Notes under the pieces: model-generated
Databases searched by the model: none
What the model was told of the DNA's origin: nothing
Seen by the model: the letters and a program-made list of their open reading frames with translations, nothing else
Shown here: positions 10,010 to 22,874 of the stretch, in pieces
Layout: each line of letters begins with the position of its first letter
How positions within the stretch are numbered: position 1 is the first letter of the stretch
Translations under genes and position numbers: made by a program
Origin: Liolophura sinensis
Lineage: Eukaryota > Mollusca > Polyplacophora > Chitonida > Chitonidae
Direction of reading: 5' to 3'
Length of the DNA stretch: 64,000 bases
NCBI RefSeq assembly: GCF_032854445.1
Contig: NC_088302.1
Location: 54,220,046-54,284,045 of the forward strand

Positions 10010-13000
10010 CTGTAAAATGTTGCAAGCTTGTCTTTCAGTACCTCTGTTCTAATGCAAGTTTTTTGATATATATATTTTATCAGACTTACTTAGTTCAGCG
10101 ATGTTTTAATGAGAACAAGGAGCCTGTTTCAAAATAATTCCCACAATCTACTGGGTTGTCATGGTGGCTATATCTTAGTGTAGGATGAATCACTGTATCC
10201 AAGTCGTCTCTATATTTGATGTGCGGCATCAACAACTGAGTTAAAGCTTCAGGGTAAATGCTGACAGATGCAATTCAGCAGCAACTGAAACAGTACAGAA
10301 GTGACGGAGAATTCTGAATTGATAGATGCTTACAAAAAGTTAATTTCAAATACAGATTTTAGGCCATTAAAGATTTTATGTGTTTGACCAAATCAGATCG
10401 CCAGTAGGCTTTCAAATTTATAGATGTTGGAAAATGCTAGAGTAACTTAATGAGGAGCGTGGGTTTCCTCCAGGAACCACCAGGATTCCACCGATCATAA
10501 GATTTAAATTCATAAATTGCTTTATCAGCATGATCGATGGGCTTTTGAAATACTTCTTAACCTGTTATTAGTAAAAGAACATGGGATGTAGCCTGCTGGG
10601 CCAAATGTTACGATGCATTTTGTAGCCACATTTATTATGTTCATCCCTCAAATGTATGAAATATGTATCAGTAAGTCTTAGCTAGCATTCCGTGTTGCAA
10701 AATCTGTTATTTGTAGTATATACATACATTCTAATCTCTCTTACGGGAGCAGGTGATGAGGAGCTGACCATCAGCTGCACACCTGCAATGGATTTTAGTT
10801 CATGTACCATATTATACTGCCCTAGTCTAATGATCCATGCATTGTAGAACTATTGTAGGACCTGCCATTTCTGATAGTGAGGAAAAAGAGAATCCTGGTG
10901 AGTTTAGGGGCTAAAGAAATGTGGAGGGTGAGGTGCATTCTAACAACAAGGTACAGTTTTGAGATGAAAGTGGTTTTTGCTTTTTACATTGTAATGGTAC
11001 ATAACAGTTTGGATATGCAATGCTGATCATATCAGCCCGGATATAAAGATAACAGCAGTGTTTTTTTATCAAAATATTTAAATTGTATAGACCCTCCCAC
11101 CATTTAAACTGCAGTGCTCTCCGTGTAAAAATCTGTAGCAGAATTTAGCACCACGAGTCCATACCTCTGACATAATTTGAAAGACTCTTAACTTCCGCCC
11201 ATACTTCGTAAACATGAATTTTTAATTTACTGAGATGAAATTTTAGTCATACCAATTGGCTTTATCTACATGTAGGTAGATACAAGCCACATACAATCAC
11301 AGGACTCGAAATTGCCACGAGTCTACCCATTGATCTCACACGATTTTTGCTGGCGAAAAGCAAAACAATAATCTCGTAAATCAGGTCTGGGCAAAACTGT
11401 ATACAGGAAAACCATAAAACAGTTTGCTAATAAAGCCAGTGACGGTGTTGTGCGAACTCTTAGTGTGATAACGACTCCAAAAAATCCTGTCTCGATTTGC
11501 ATCGCACACAGTGCTACCAGAAAGGGATAAAAGTAAATCGTAGTAGCTTTTGGAAACCTCGCTTAAAGCATGTTTTCTGTGTTTAATGGAGATTCCCGAT
11601 ATAAAAACTCGGAAAAGGAACTCTTCTGCAAGAGGACATTTGCGACTGTAAAGAAACAAAATGTACTTGTAGACTGATAAATTAAATTCGAATTACATGG
11701 ACATAGGAAGCTGATGACAAATATTTCTAAGTGAAATTCGTTCTTACCTAAAATATATTTGTACACATATTCGTTGCATAACCGTTCACCAGATAACGGT
11801 GTGAGGTGACTTCCACGTAGGCCTAACCCGAATAATCCCTTCGGCTACGGTGTATGTTGTGCATGTACATTTCTTGTTTGGCGTGGTCATGCTTTGAGAC
11901 AGTGTTTGGAATTTAAAGGTTTGTAATAGACATTGCCTGTCTTAATACTTTCTTTGATTTCTTTCATGGGTATATTTAGAGATGTACAGGTAGGCCATCT
12001 AGCCGGGAGACCTGTAGACCTCACTGTCAGTGGCTTCACCCCATGTGGCGAGGATTAGCATCCAGAGATGCTAAGTGCCATGTAGAGTAATGAAACGGGC
12101 TGGGGGTTAATCGCTCTCCTCTGTCATCTTGCCGCCAACTCAGGTCGTGCGAAAGTAAGGGACAGTAACTCATGCGCGAAACTTTAGGTCATTTACCGTA
12201 CTTCTTGTGTTTCACAAAACATGTTTTACATACCCAAATGTTCTATTATGAGCTGTGTGTGGACAATAGTTCTGTGTATTAATATAAAACTGCACTTAAC
12301 TTTAAATTTTCAAAGGAATGATTTATTTTATTTCACAGAGGACGGGGAAAGTGGCACTGACGATGAGAAGAGACTGAGTAACAGAAGTAAAATAACCTTG
12401 GTCTAGCGACTTTCAGTACATGAATGAGAGCATAGTTTAGACTGCTGTGTCGGTCAGCTTGTTAGTCAGATTCTGGCATCTTGTCTTTTAACATGGGTTA
12501 ATCACTTTTAATACTGATGGACAAAATGAGTAATCGTATAAATAGTAGAAAAGGAAAGACTTCCGGACGCTTACTGTATACATACACATTAAACTATGTA
12601 GGAGCCCAGTGGTCAGACTAGTCTTTCAATTCACAATTGCATAAGAGGTTCAGGTTTAAATCCAGGGCTGGGGCAGGCTGCAGATGGAGTCTTAGTAACA
12701 TTAAGCAATCGGCAAGGCTTGAGTTGCCATTTATGGTGTCAAACATTTGCTGAAGACCGTTTATTTTCACTAATATGGTTTGCATACCTGTGCGACACGG
12801 AATGCTTCACCTAAAGTTTTGTTTAACGTAATAAATTCCTACTTCCAGGTATTTACTTTTTGGTAAATTTTATGTAGTCTCATCCCTAACATTATAGCTT
12901 ACCTTTGTAAGTCAAGGGTTGCATGTATTTCATACAAAGAAACTTAGATTCACAATTATAGTTAGTATTTATTCAGACGATAATCAAGACACGTGCCATC

Positions 13001-14830
13001 GAGCACGCTATTCTTATTGTTGTCTATGTTTAGACACGAGCGCTGCAGTCCCACCGGAGTTAGCGGACGGAAATGTAGCTGTTTGAGTTTGTAATCTTCA
13101 TTCAAGCCTAGTCGTACAGTTTAAATGTATGGTCTGAAGCATATATCTGGCGTTCTAGGTTATTGTTTCACGAATTTAAATATGTTCGCTGATGGATTCA
13201 TGCGCACAGTTATCATTTTATATGATACACGTGAAGGATAGGTGCATTCATGGAATTACTTTGTCTATGGAAAACTAGCGGTAACAAAAATGCACCGAAA
13301 ATCTGTTTGTGTAACAGTACAGCGTTTGTGAATGTAATGGCAGTTCGCCTATGTAAAAACAGTTAAGCGATCAAGTATTCGAGCCGTAAAGTAAATTATG
13401 GAAGATCGACAGTGTCATACTGTTATGACATAAAGTACAGCATCATAATTATGGAAGATCAACAATGCCACGTTGTTATTACATTATGTCAAGTTACTGT
13501 ACAACACGCTTCACCTAAGGTTTTGATTAACGTGGTAAATTCCTACTTGCGGGTATTTCCTGCATGTCCTGGAGACTTGAGTCGGCGTTGATCATTATAC
13601 TTCCATGGAAGATGTCCACTAGACCTGGTTACACAGACACATCATAATTGTTGGATACCACATATACTGTTACCCATGAATATAGTACTGACTTTATCGT
13701 AAACTTTTAAGCGTGTGTCACTCTAACAGTGTCTGGTGCATCACTGGCGTTAACATTACATGATATAATACATGTATGTTATTTTCTCAATCTCAGGTTT
13801 ACAGTTGCATTTGGATTATTCCGTCTTGATCACTGAGTGTGTGAAATAAGCTGTCTGAATGGCGTAGTGTATACACGGTTACTGACGGCAAAAGAAAAAC
13901 TAAGTGTAAAGCGTATGGCCAACTGTAGTTACATGTATCATAAAGAGCACACTGACTTCTTACACCAACAAACCGAGCTCTTTTTTTCAGCAGAAAACAT
14001 GTTAAATGTAGATTGCTGTTAAGTATTTCTCTCCTGACTGATTCAACTTTTGCTGTAGGGAAACCATATCACTGATGACGGTTTATAATACATGTAAGCG
14101 GATAAAAGTCACTGAAGTTGTTTTAATATTTACTTCTTAAAAGGTTGTGGTTTCCCACACATCTGACAAGTGTTGAATAACAGGCACGTGATTTTCACCT
14201 GAGGGTGTTTGTATTTTGCTGTATGGCACCGTTTGTTATGACGCAGCGTAGTACGTAGTGATATTTGTAGAGACAGGGCTGAAATGTTCATTACAAGTTA
14301 AATTAAAATTTGCTGCTCAAGGTATTCATTATGATTCTGAGAGGATTTGCTCATCTTACTCCTCATGCAGTTTCAGTTTGACTGAGCTGTACAATTATTT
14401 GCATTTACAAGATCAAGGTTTTGAGAAAACATTATGCTAACGTAATAAAGACCCAATGACTCCGCATTATTTACATTGCTTTATGCGAAATTATTAGACT
14501 GTGTTGTCGGAACGGTTGTTGTTTAAGTACAGATATATTTACAAACTATTTACATCGGTCAGTCTTGTGACACATCAGCTTAACATGGGGCTTATTTGTA
14601 ACTGGATTGCAAGGGCCAAATGATGGCTTACCGACACCTGTTCTCCTATCAATAGGAATGTGTGGCCATTTACACCTCAAACAGCACAAAAAAACCTATT
14701 CATCCCCTAGCAAATAACCAATACACACAATTCACCCTGGCTTATAAAAGATTGTACTGAAGTCGCCCAAATGACATAAGGTTTCAGACAGTGCTGTACA
14801 CGCGAAAGTTGTAAGAAATACATTTATATA
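10010..14830. other. Gene-free stretch with minor local duplications
   Basis: No open frame here looks coding. Two small internal repeats are visible: a 53-bp pair starting at 13394 and 13447 (AATTATGGAAGATC...), and a segment of about 55 bp near 12806 recurring near 13510 (GCTTCACCTAA...AAATTCCTACTT). Around 12600-12670 a weak tRNA-like arrangement (CAGTGGTCAGACTAGTCT, then AGGTTCAGGTTTAAATCC) could be a very old SINE head. Confidence 0.4.
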
Positions 14831-15066
14831 TTTATTGATCGGTGTTTAAGGCCATAATCAAGAATATTTCAGTTTTCAGTTATTTCAGCATTGTGCTGGA
14901 GGGAAACCCGGGGAAACCCACCACCATCTCCACGCAGCTGCCTGACCTTCTCACGTACGGCCAGAGAGGAAGATAGCATGAACTGGACATGAACTCACAG
15001 CAACAGCATTGGTGAGAGGCTCCTGTGTCCTTGCGCCATGCTGGAGTGCTAACCAGCTCGACCCCC
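14831..15066 (-). mobile_element. tRNA-derived SINE, old copy
   Basis: Antisense copy of the SINE described at 35413-35676. Conserved pieces include AAGAATATTTCA, GGGGAAACCCACCACCAT, CACGTACGGCCAGAGAGGAA and GGTGAGAGGCTCCTG. It is diverged and slightly deleted. Confidence 0.8.
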
Positions 15067-16890
15067 CATTAAGAAATATAGGTGCTTAAAGTAACAAATA
15101 TTCATGAAATGTCTGCCTCTGGTGCGCTTTCTGTGATGAATTCTGTCACCTAAAGACCATTTTGGTGATGGCTGCATTTTACAGATGTGGACAATGGCAT
15201 GGTCCTCCATGCTTGAACTGGAAAAAGAAAGTGCCTTACATGTGTCTACTGTATGCTGGAGTAACTAACGTATTTCAACAAAAGTTTGCCTGTAAAAACG
15301 CACTTTTAAAGATAAATAAAGGCTTTAAAACGATTATTCGGATGCCAATACTTCACAGAAAGAACCCTTAATTGGTAGTATATAAGCTGGATGAATCAAT
15401 CAGAATAAAACAAACCATATCACTTGTAGATGTACATTCCTCTGCTACAAAACAAAACTAACTCCCAAAGTGTAAGGGTAACCAGTCAAAAATATTTTAT
15501 TCCACTTTTATGAATGATCAAGTCACAATCTCGTGACAATTTAAGCTTATGTCAAGCTCATCTAATCTATAATTTATGCACGGGTGTGCACGAGTGGTGA
15601 TACCGAGGCAACATGACTGCTGTAGGGGTCCGTTATAGTGCCTGTATACAAATGGAGATCTTTTCATTGTCGGTTGAAATTCTTTTCATTTCCGCTCGTC
15701 ACCATAACACAGGTTGGGAACAGCAGCAACAACTAACAAAAATACATGTGTTTCATGTCAATTTAAATCACATAATTGGGGGATTTGACTGTGCAGAGGT
15801 ACAGCGTAAAGCTCTGTAGTCTCGTTGATTGGTAAAGCGTAATGTCCTCTGTGTGCGTACAGCGACGGTTTGAAATCACACAGCAAAGCATTGGCGCACT
15901 AAAAGCTCTTCTGAATTATGTGTGGCAAATATTCCGAGTCGTGATCATATCATGTACAGCACACTGCACTTAGCAAGGCAGATAATTATTCCAGTCAGGT
16001 GGTAAGAATTCGTGATGTTCCAACTGTGCAAGGACGACGAGAGCTAATAGGAAAATAATAGACATTTGATTTGACTGGGTCATTCCCAGTAGAGCCACAG
16101 AACCCTGGACCAAACCAGGTGCATGGAGGTATTGACTCTCAGGGTAACTTGTTTGACAAAGGCAAATATCATCGCTGAGGCCATATCAGAAACCGCCATT
16201 CTATATATATCGGGCAGGATTTTGACCAGATCTGCTGTTAAAGCTGAAAACAGAAACACTTGCGGAAAATCAAATTCTTTCAATGATTCGTCAATCATCG
16301 TGGGTGTGCCTACCGGCCCTGATTTTCCTCTTCTCTCCAGTTGTTTTCATCAGCCCCAGGTAAGAAACCTAACCTGTATATAGGTGAGACTGAAATGTTT
16401 GATGTGTTTTCATATTTTGTGTGAGTGTGTTTCCTTTCCGTTTGGCTTTCTCAGAAAGTCAGGTTACCGGTACATTTGGGTGGAAAAAATTCCTGTCGTT
16501 CCTTTCGTCACTTAGTTTGTCCACCTCAATTATTGCCAGCAAAGCTTTTCTCAAAGCAGCAATGATAACGATTGCATCACTTCTTTGATCTTGTCCAGTG
16601 TCGACATGGAGACTTGCCACTCAACCATGTGATACTATTTGTGATAGGAAAGCATTATCCAAATGTCAATACCGTTATCATGATTCTGTGGTTGTGGTAA
16701 ACAGATTTGTGTCCGCAACGCTATTCCATCATGAGTTGGGCATGATGACCTTTGTCGTGCCATGTGTATAGGAACATATGTAAGCAAGAATGACACACGC
16801 TTTTGCTTTTACATTCTGCTGGAGCAGATGACGACGATAGCATAAATGATTTGTCCGTCATAAGAACTCATCCGGCCTTCACCAACCCGA
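15067..16890. other. No clear gene; one weak exon candidate
   Basis: An open frame on the plus strand (16123-16359) ends with CAG|GTAAGA, a good splice donor. The opposite strand is also open over the same bases (16298-16080), so neither can be preferred. No family is recognised. Confidence 0.3.
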
Positions 16891-16894
16891 CATT

Positions 16895-16990
16895 TATTTA
16901 TTAATTTCATTGTTGCTTACCGCCGTATTCAAAGATATTTCACTTTCGCGAAGGCCCCAAGCATAATGCTGCCATTCTGCTGCACGAACA
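16895..16990 (-). mobile_element. SINE 3'-end fragment, diverged
   Basis: TTTATTAATTTCATTGTTGC followed by ACCGCCGTATTCAAAGATAT and CATAATGCTGCC match the tail and core of the SINE in antisense. Heavily diverged. Confidence 0.5.
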
Positions 16991-17251
16991 CAGTAAACTA
17001 TGCCATTAGCAATGTTGTTTTCTTAATGCCCACCAAACGTGTATGTTTAGGCCCGTCGTTATGGCAACAAGAGCGTCATAAAAGCTGAAGGACAGCATAT
17101 TGCTCTTGTCTATTGTCGACCAAACATTACCCATTAATACAAATTCCCATAGATAGCGATTTATCTAAGATTCCATTGACCTTACAGTTGAGTTTCATCG
17201 GGCCTGGTGTCAATCCGTAGCCTATGAACAATTCGGAGACTGTAAGGTTTT

Positions 17252-17375
17252 ATTTGATTTATTTGATTAGTGTTTTACGCCATACTCAAAAATATTTGAG
17301 TTCTCAAAGAACTTACTGCGATCACATTGGTGAGAGGCTCATCGCTCCGCGCTGGAATACTAATCCTGTTAATGC
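17252..17375 (-). mobile_element. SINE copy with internal deletion
   Basis: The tail part (TTTATTTGATTAGTGTTTTA, CGCCATACTCAAAAATATTT) is joined directly to the head part (CATTGGTGAGAGGCTCATCG), so about 130 bp of the middle is missing. Confidence 0.65.
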
Positions 17376-17726
17376 AGTTAGAATAAAACCCTAACTGACA
17401 TATTTCGCCGGTTACGTGTGACCATTGCCAGCTATCTCACACCGTCGTCGCTGCTCTGGTGTTTCCTCTCTATGCTGTACGTCTTTAACTATATTGTAAA
17501 GCCTGATATGTCTTTAAAAACGTTTGCTTTGTGTGTGTAATCAGATAGGTATTGTGTCTGGTTCCATTTAAGTTTGACGGGGAAGTTTTTGCAGATACCA
17601 ATGAATATGTGCCGTTGACAGCACACGGTATAGACAGCACACGGTATAGACAGCTCACGGTATAGACCTGTTCGCGTTGTAATCATTAACTCTCCTTTAT
17701 TTATGGATGTGTCGGTCAACTACAAG

Positions 17727-17985
17727 TAGACAGGTTATACCCTGGCAAAAACTAAGGCTTTTTAGGGTCAAACTTGTCTTTGTTGTTTTGCCACCTTTGA
17801 CCTATTTCACTCAAAATAAGACTGTGGGCCACCCAAAATTTGACTGTGGGCCGCCAAATTCCAAGATGGTTTCCAAAATCACAGAAATAGGGCAATGGCG
17901 ACTTCTGTATACTCTACAGAGGTGATTTAAACATATATTATGGGTTATTAAGACATGAAAAATCCAGCGAAATATGAAAAATACG
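17727..17985 (+). repeat. Left terminal inverted repeat
   Basis: Pairs in inverted orientation with 21890-22158. Similarity is high over the outer 160 bp and continues, with small indels, through TTAAGACATGAAAAATCCA. Confidence 0.8.
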
Positions 17986-18655
17986 CCAAAAACTCTTTAT
18001 TTGTTGCATAATATGATAAAAACCACAAATTGCACAAGTAAATATTTGAGATAAATATTTCTGTCATAACAGTGTTTCTAATTTTCTTCTCTTGCCGCTC
18101 TCTAGTTACTGTTGCTGCTTTTTATGCTGTACTATTATTCTAGGTGCATGTGTGGGCAGACCAAGGTCAAAGTCAACTGTTAACAGTGTGGGAAAGCTAT
18201 AAATTGAAACAACAATCGAGTAAGCGCACACACACGACACCAATTTGATGTTACCAGGATATTCAGTGACAAAACTTTCAAGTGTTCTTCTATGAAGAAC
18301 ATGCTTGGTTGCTGTAGCCGAGCATATGTTATCTGGATGGCTTTGTAAAGGTAGTTTGTGCTCATTTCCGAGAAATAGCTGATCAGGACAAGGTAGCAGT
18401 GGTACCCAGGTGCATACCTTCATGGGAGTTAAGGTACATACAAATATTTTATCGATCTTTGATACACAATATTTGCATTCGTAGTCGATAATATGGCTGC
18501 CTAACCTTTCTTCACCTTAAAAAGATGTGTGTTATGCCATGACTACATCGATGACAAAGACGACTCAACGACAATTACACAAAACTACTCCATCAGCTAG
18601 CTAAAAGATGGTTAGCCATTAGCAAGAGCATTTACCTCGAGCCACCATATGTCTG

Positions 18656-21600
18656 ATGTTTGATTCCAACGGATATGTCAGTACTTCAAGCACATCTCAA
18701 GCAGAGAATATTTCTGCTATAAGTTTGATGATTCATCGTATGGCCGGGAGTAAAGAAGCTACTACTCTGCTTCATCCCTGTGCAGTTGGAATTCCCTATT
18801 CTGATGTCGGTTTACAAACTTATAACTGGGCGAAGTCTGTAAGCATGGCTCATAAAAGTATGCTTCCACCGGGATTTATTACAGGTCGTAGTGTCCGTGT
18901 GACGTTTGATGATTCAGACGGGAAGCAACAAACACCGACAGAATCTCAAACAACCCATCACACAACGGGAACTATACCTCAGACCACACTTTCGACTGAT
19001 ACGCACGACCCACATCCTCTGCCAAGCCACGAGCTTGATATTCCAGGCCAAGAGGAATCTGATTATAGCTCATATGAGATCCCGAATAAAAGAACTCCGC
19101 CACCATCATTCCCTTTGTTTACTGACAACTACAGGAATTCTCCACTACTGGACGAGGCCCTTAAACGAGATATAGCCTGGGCTGTATGCTCAGCTGTAGG
19201 GGACAAGTGCTTAGATGAAACCATTTCAGAAGAAGACAGATCTGAACTTCATGGTGTTGGTTCATGGACAGCCCTCATGAAATCAGTGACATCATCGTCT
19301 TCTACTACTTGCCTCCGGAACACAAGGTGGTAAAATGGTGCATGGGTATGATATTGGAGATGGTAAATGACTTGAAACTAGATTACACTTTTTTCACATG
19401 CAGACGAGGCCATAAATTCAAAAATGTTAATCATTTCATGGATCCAGGAGGGGAAGTATAAAATCATACCATTCACTGGTGGTTTTCACACTATGCTTGT
19501 TGCCCTTAAGATATTATATAAGAAATATGGTTGTCTCGGATTTAGCGACTGGTGGGTTGATTCTGGGGTCATAGCTGATGGTAGCTCGGTAGCCCAAACA
19601 ATGAGGGACGGCATTATTACAGAAGAGTTCGTCTGCACAAACAATAGTTTGAAGCTCTTTTTAGATACTGCATGAAGGACAAAAACATGTTCGCCCTCAT
19701 TCGACACTGAGATGAAAAGAGCCATCGCAAACCTCAGACTGAATCTTCAGGCTTTGATTAAGCAACCTATGTTTGATACAGTCATAATAATGTGACATCA
19801 ACATCCGGGACACAGTCACAGATTGTTGTCAAGTATATCAAAGAAGCTTCCTCTATCTTATGTCTAATAAGCTCTGTCAGAAAAAAATGCATTGAGAGAC
19901 TTCCAGCTGCACAACGAGCCCTGACCCGTAAGTGTTTTGCAGTTGACCACATGAACTATGCCAGATACCTCACATTCCAGCACAACGAGCCCTGACCCGT
20001 AAGTGTTTTGCAGTTGACCACATGAACTATGCCAGATACCTCACATTCCAGCACAACGAGCCCTGACCCGTAAGTGTTTTGCAGTTGACCGCATGAACTA
20101 TGCCAGATACCTCACATTCCAGCATGTGAATGTTACTGACATCAAGCAAATCAAAACAGCTACCTGACATGATCTTATCACGAATGGATTTGGTGGTTCT
20201 TTGTCTGGCCAACCATTTTCGACAATACATGTTGATTTGATTACTGAAACAACTATCAGCAGAGAAGTGAAGGTGAGGGCTGGCCCGATGCAGGGTCGTT
20301 ACAGCACCACAGACAGCTTTATCAAAAAAAGTCCGATCATGCCTAATATTAGAACTAAATTGAAAGTAGTTCACAAAGAAACAACTAAAGGGTCCAGAAA
20401 GCAGCACGAGGCCATGGTCAAACAGCTTAGTTCTCAACACTGACAAGTACTTCAACCCATTTATCGATGGACCTGCCCGACATATCAAAATCGGTGTTGA
20501 AATTGATAGTCATGTTATGTTTGGTCTAGTTGCATCAACAGAAACAGGAGAACAAAAATTCATTGAATTTGTAAACCGTTGAGAATCCCGTTGATAGTTA
20601 CAGAAGAAGACACAACTTGGCTTTTCAAAGGTGATGAATTCCAAGCCATTAGTAATCACCAAGAGGCGGACACCAGACTGGTGTTGGAGGCATCCAAATC
20701 TACGTCTTCCGTAATTGTAAGGGCAACAGACACAGATATTCTTGTCTTACTTATGTATGCCTTTTCGTCATGTAGACAAAGTGAAAATTGGTTCATGAAA
20801 TTTTCCTCATGGCATTGGTATAGTGAAGCCTCTAGAAAAAATGGAAAAGCTTGGAAACTACTTTTTTCTATCTAAACTGGGTCCATCGCTTGAATCTGTG
20901 AAGGATCTTCCATCTGTCAAGCGTTTCTTCAGAACACGCATGTACGCAGGGCGGCGGAATGACAAATTTGTGACAAAAGTTAAAAAGTATGACAAACAGA
21001 AAGTTAAATCTAGTTGAAGTCTGCTGCCTGACGAAAACAGCACGGCAGAGCATCTGGAGAGAAGTGATCTACAGGCATATCTATGGTACCAGTGTCTACA
21101 ACAAAATTTCACATATCCATCTATTGTGGACAGAGTATAGGAAGAAACTGATAACGGTATTCGACTAGAATGGTTTACATGCACTCAACTGCCACCTAGC
21201 CTGTCGATGAGAAGCAAACGTCACAAGAAAGTGATTGGAACTGGTAAGTCAGACATTACTCTTTCTTTTTCTCTTCAGGTCTTTCATCCATGTGAACATG
21301 TGAGGATCAAGGTTCAACTCCATTCAAATGTCGATCATTCTCGTAAATGGCTACGGCCTCCTTCATTGTGAAAAAGTGCGTTTCCGTCATATAAGTAAAA
21401 CGGTTTGCTGTTTGGCGACAACTATCCGCGATCATTCATTTCATTCAAACTAAATGTTGTTAATGACATTTTATATTATTTCAATGGTTTTATGCAGGAG
21501 AACTTAACTATGACGCCGACGAGGACATCCCAGTGACGATGAGGCAAGTGCCACCAAACAAGAAGAGAAAAAGAAATCCCACCACCTGTGAAACTGCCTC

Positions 21601-21745
21601 AGAAAGTTACCATGGTGAGGACGAGTTTACAGGGATTCAGGATAGTTCGGAAGATGACAGTGCCAGCAGTTCATACAACAGCGACGATCTGCATGTAACT
21701 GATTCACAGTCAGACAGTGGCCGAGAATCTTCTGATGAACATTAA
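18656..21745 (+). pseudogene. Decayed gene of TIR transposon (putative transposase or nuclease)
   Basis: Several frames joined by frameshifts and stops give a protein with these recognisable blocks. FDDSDGKQQTPTESQTTHHT lies near 18905-18965. A Pro-rich linker follows. PPEHKVVKWCMGMILEMVND is near 19315. IIPFTGGFHTMLVALKILYK with WWVDSGVIADGSS is near 19465-19590. ALTRKCFAVDHMNYARYL is near 19920. FSTIHVDLITETTISREVK is near 20217. SNHQEADTRLVLEA ... ATDTDILVLLMYAF is near 20650-20765. LPDENSTAEHLERSDLQAYL is near 21030. The order matches a repetitive metazoan protein family that I know only as uncharacterised. The acidic EADTR / DTDxLVLL pair recalls metal-binding residues of PIN/FEN-like nucleases, which is an inference. 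An intron (21244-21497, GTAAGT...GCAG) precedes a last exon with a nuclear-localisation-like PPNKKRKRNP and an acidic tail. This copy cannot make an intact protein. Confidence 0.7.
19910..20122. repeat. 71-bp tandem triplication inside the transposon gene
   Basis: Three nearly identical 71-bp units start at 19910, 19981 and 20052 (CACAACGAGCCCTGACCCGT...). Because 71 is not a multiple of three, the expansion breaks the frame, adding to the decay. Confidence 0.95.
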
Positions 21746-21889
21746 TATATATACGCATTGATCAAGAAAAATAATTTCTTTCTCTGTACGGTTTGAGTTT
21801 GACAAAAGTAAGTTCCTTTTTGGTTTGAAACCATGTATATTTTTTCACATTTCACATTTGCATGTCCAACTTCACGTTTTTGATTTTAG

Positions 21890-22158
21890 TGATTTTTGCA
21901 TATTTCATTGGATTTGTCATGTCTTAATACCCCATAATGGATGTTTAAATCACTTTTGTAGAATATATAGAAGTCGCTATAGCCCCATTTCTGTGATTTT
22001 GGCGGCCATCTTGGAGTTGGTGGCTATCTTCTGTTCTATATCAAATGTTGGGTGGCCCGTAGTCTTGTTTTGAGTGAAATAGGTCAAAGGTGGCAAAACA
22101 ACAAAGAAAAGTTTGACCCCAAAAGGCCAAAAGTTTTTGCCTGGGTATAACCTGTCTG
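21890..22158 (-). repeat. Right terminal inverted repeat
   Basis: Reverse complement of the left repeat; ends TTGCCTGGGTATAACCTGTC TG, followed by AAG. Confidence 0.8.
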
Positions 22159-22627
22159 AAGAGTGTACTTTCAGCAAGCTCACACCACCCACACCGCCCC
22201 TACCCTCTATTTACGTCGTCTATTTTTCACTTAATAAGGATGGTTTGATTCATATTCATATAAGCTGGCTGATTATTTATGTGGCTGGTCTGTTTTTTAT
22301 TAATGATACATTGATGAGTAATAACTCGATGAGTGGCCCCGATGAGTGGCCCCGAGATGAACAATAATGTATTGCTGGATGCATTTTGACAGTGATTACT
22401 TTCATTCTGTAGACACTGTGAAATTAGTTTAAGTTCATTTATGCTCTGTAAGCAGACATTTCATGATTGGTTTTCAAATCATGCCTTCGGTTCCTGTGAA
22501 AATTAAACCTTATTCTGATAATACAAAGAACGATCCTATGACAATTCAGTCATGCGCTCATTTCACTTCCGTTTGGTTACTTACCTTCTCATCCTAGCCT
22601 TGTAAGCCCTTCTTCAAAACACCTTGG

Positions 22628-22700
22628 CTGTAGTCGTATAAGTGAAGTATTCTTGAGTACAGCTTAAAACATAAATAAAATAAAAATAAATAATTAAACA
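22628..22700 (+). mobile_element. SINE 3'-end fragment
   Basis: GTCGTATAAGTGAAGTATTC TTGAGTACAG, then an AATAAA-rich tail. Only the last 70 bp or so of the SINE is present. Confidence 0.7.
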
Positions 22701-22874
22701 AAACACTCTGCTTCTCCCGACTTTTCCAGAATTATACTGACATAAATATTCGTACTGATTGAAAGTTGACAGTGAAATGTGATCTGAAAGGTTAATCGCA
22801 CAGGTATGATTTTGATGATTGAGGTGTCAACTTACATCTAACGGCACTTTGCTTCTTTTTTTTTTTTGCTTCAG

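Larger units (their letters stand above)
17727..22158 (+). mobile_element. 4.4-kb TIR DNA transposon of unresolved superfamily
   Basis: The left end (T)AGACAGGTTATACCC and the inverted right end (C)AGACAGGTTATACCC begin long terminal inverted repeats of about 260 bp (17727-17985 and 21890-22158). Shared blocks include TTTGTTGTTTTGCCACCTTT, GACCTATTTCACTCAAAA and GTGATTTAAACAT. The trinucleotide AAG flanks both ends (17724-17726 and 22159-22161), consistent with a 3-bp target duplication. Between the repeats is one decayed gene (18656-21745). The insertion lies about 0.7 kb upstream of the first visible exon of the channel gene and may sit in its first intron. Confidence 0.8.

Noticed and set aside
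16080-16383. Sense and antisense exon candidates
   Set aside because: Both strands are open and neither has recognised homology; a single splice-donor match is weak evidence.
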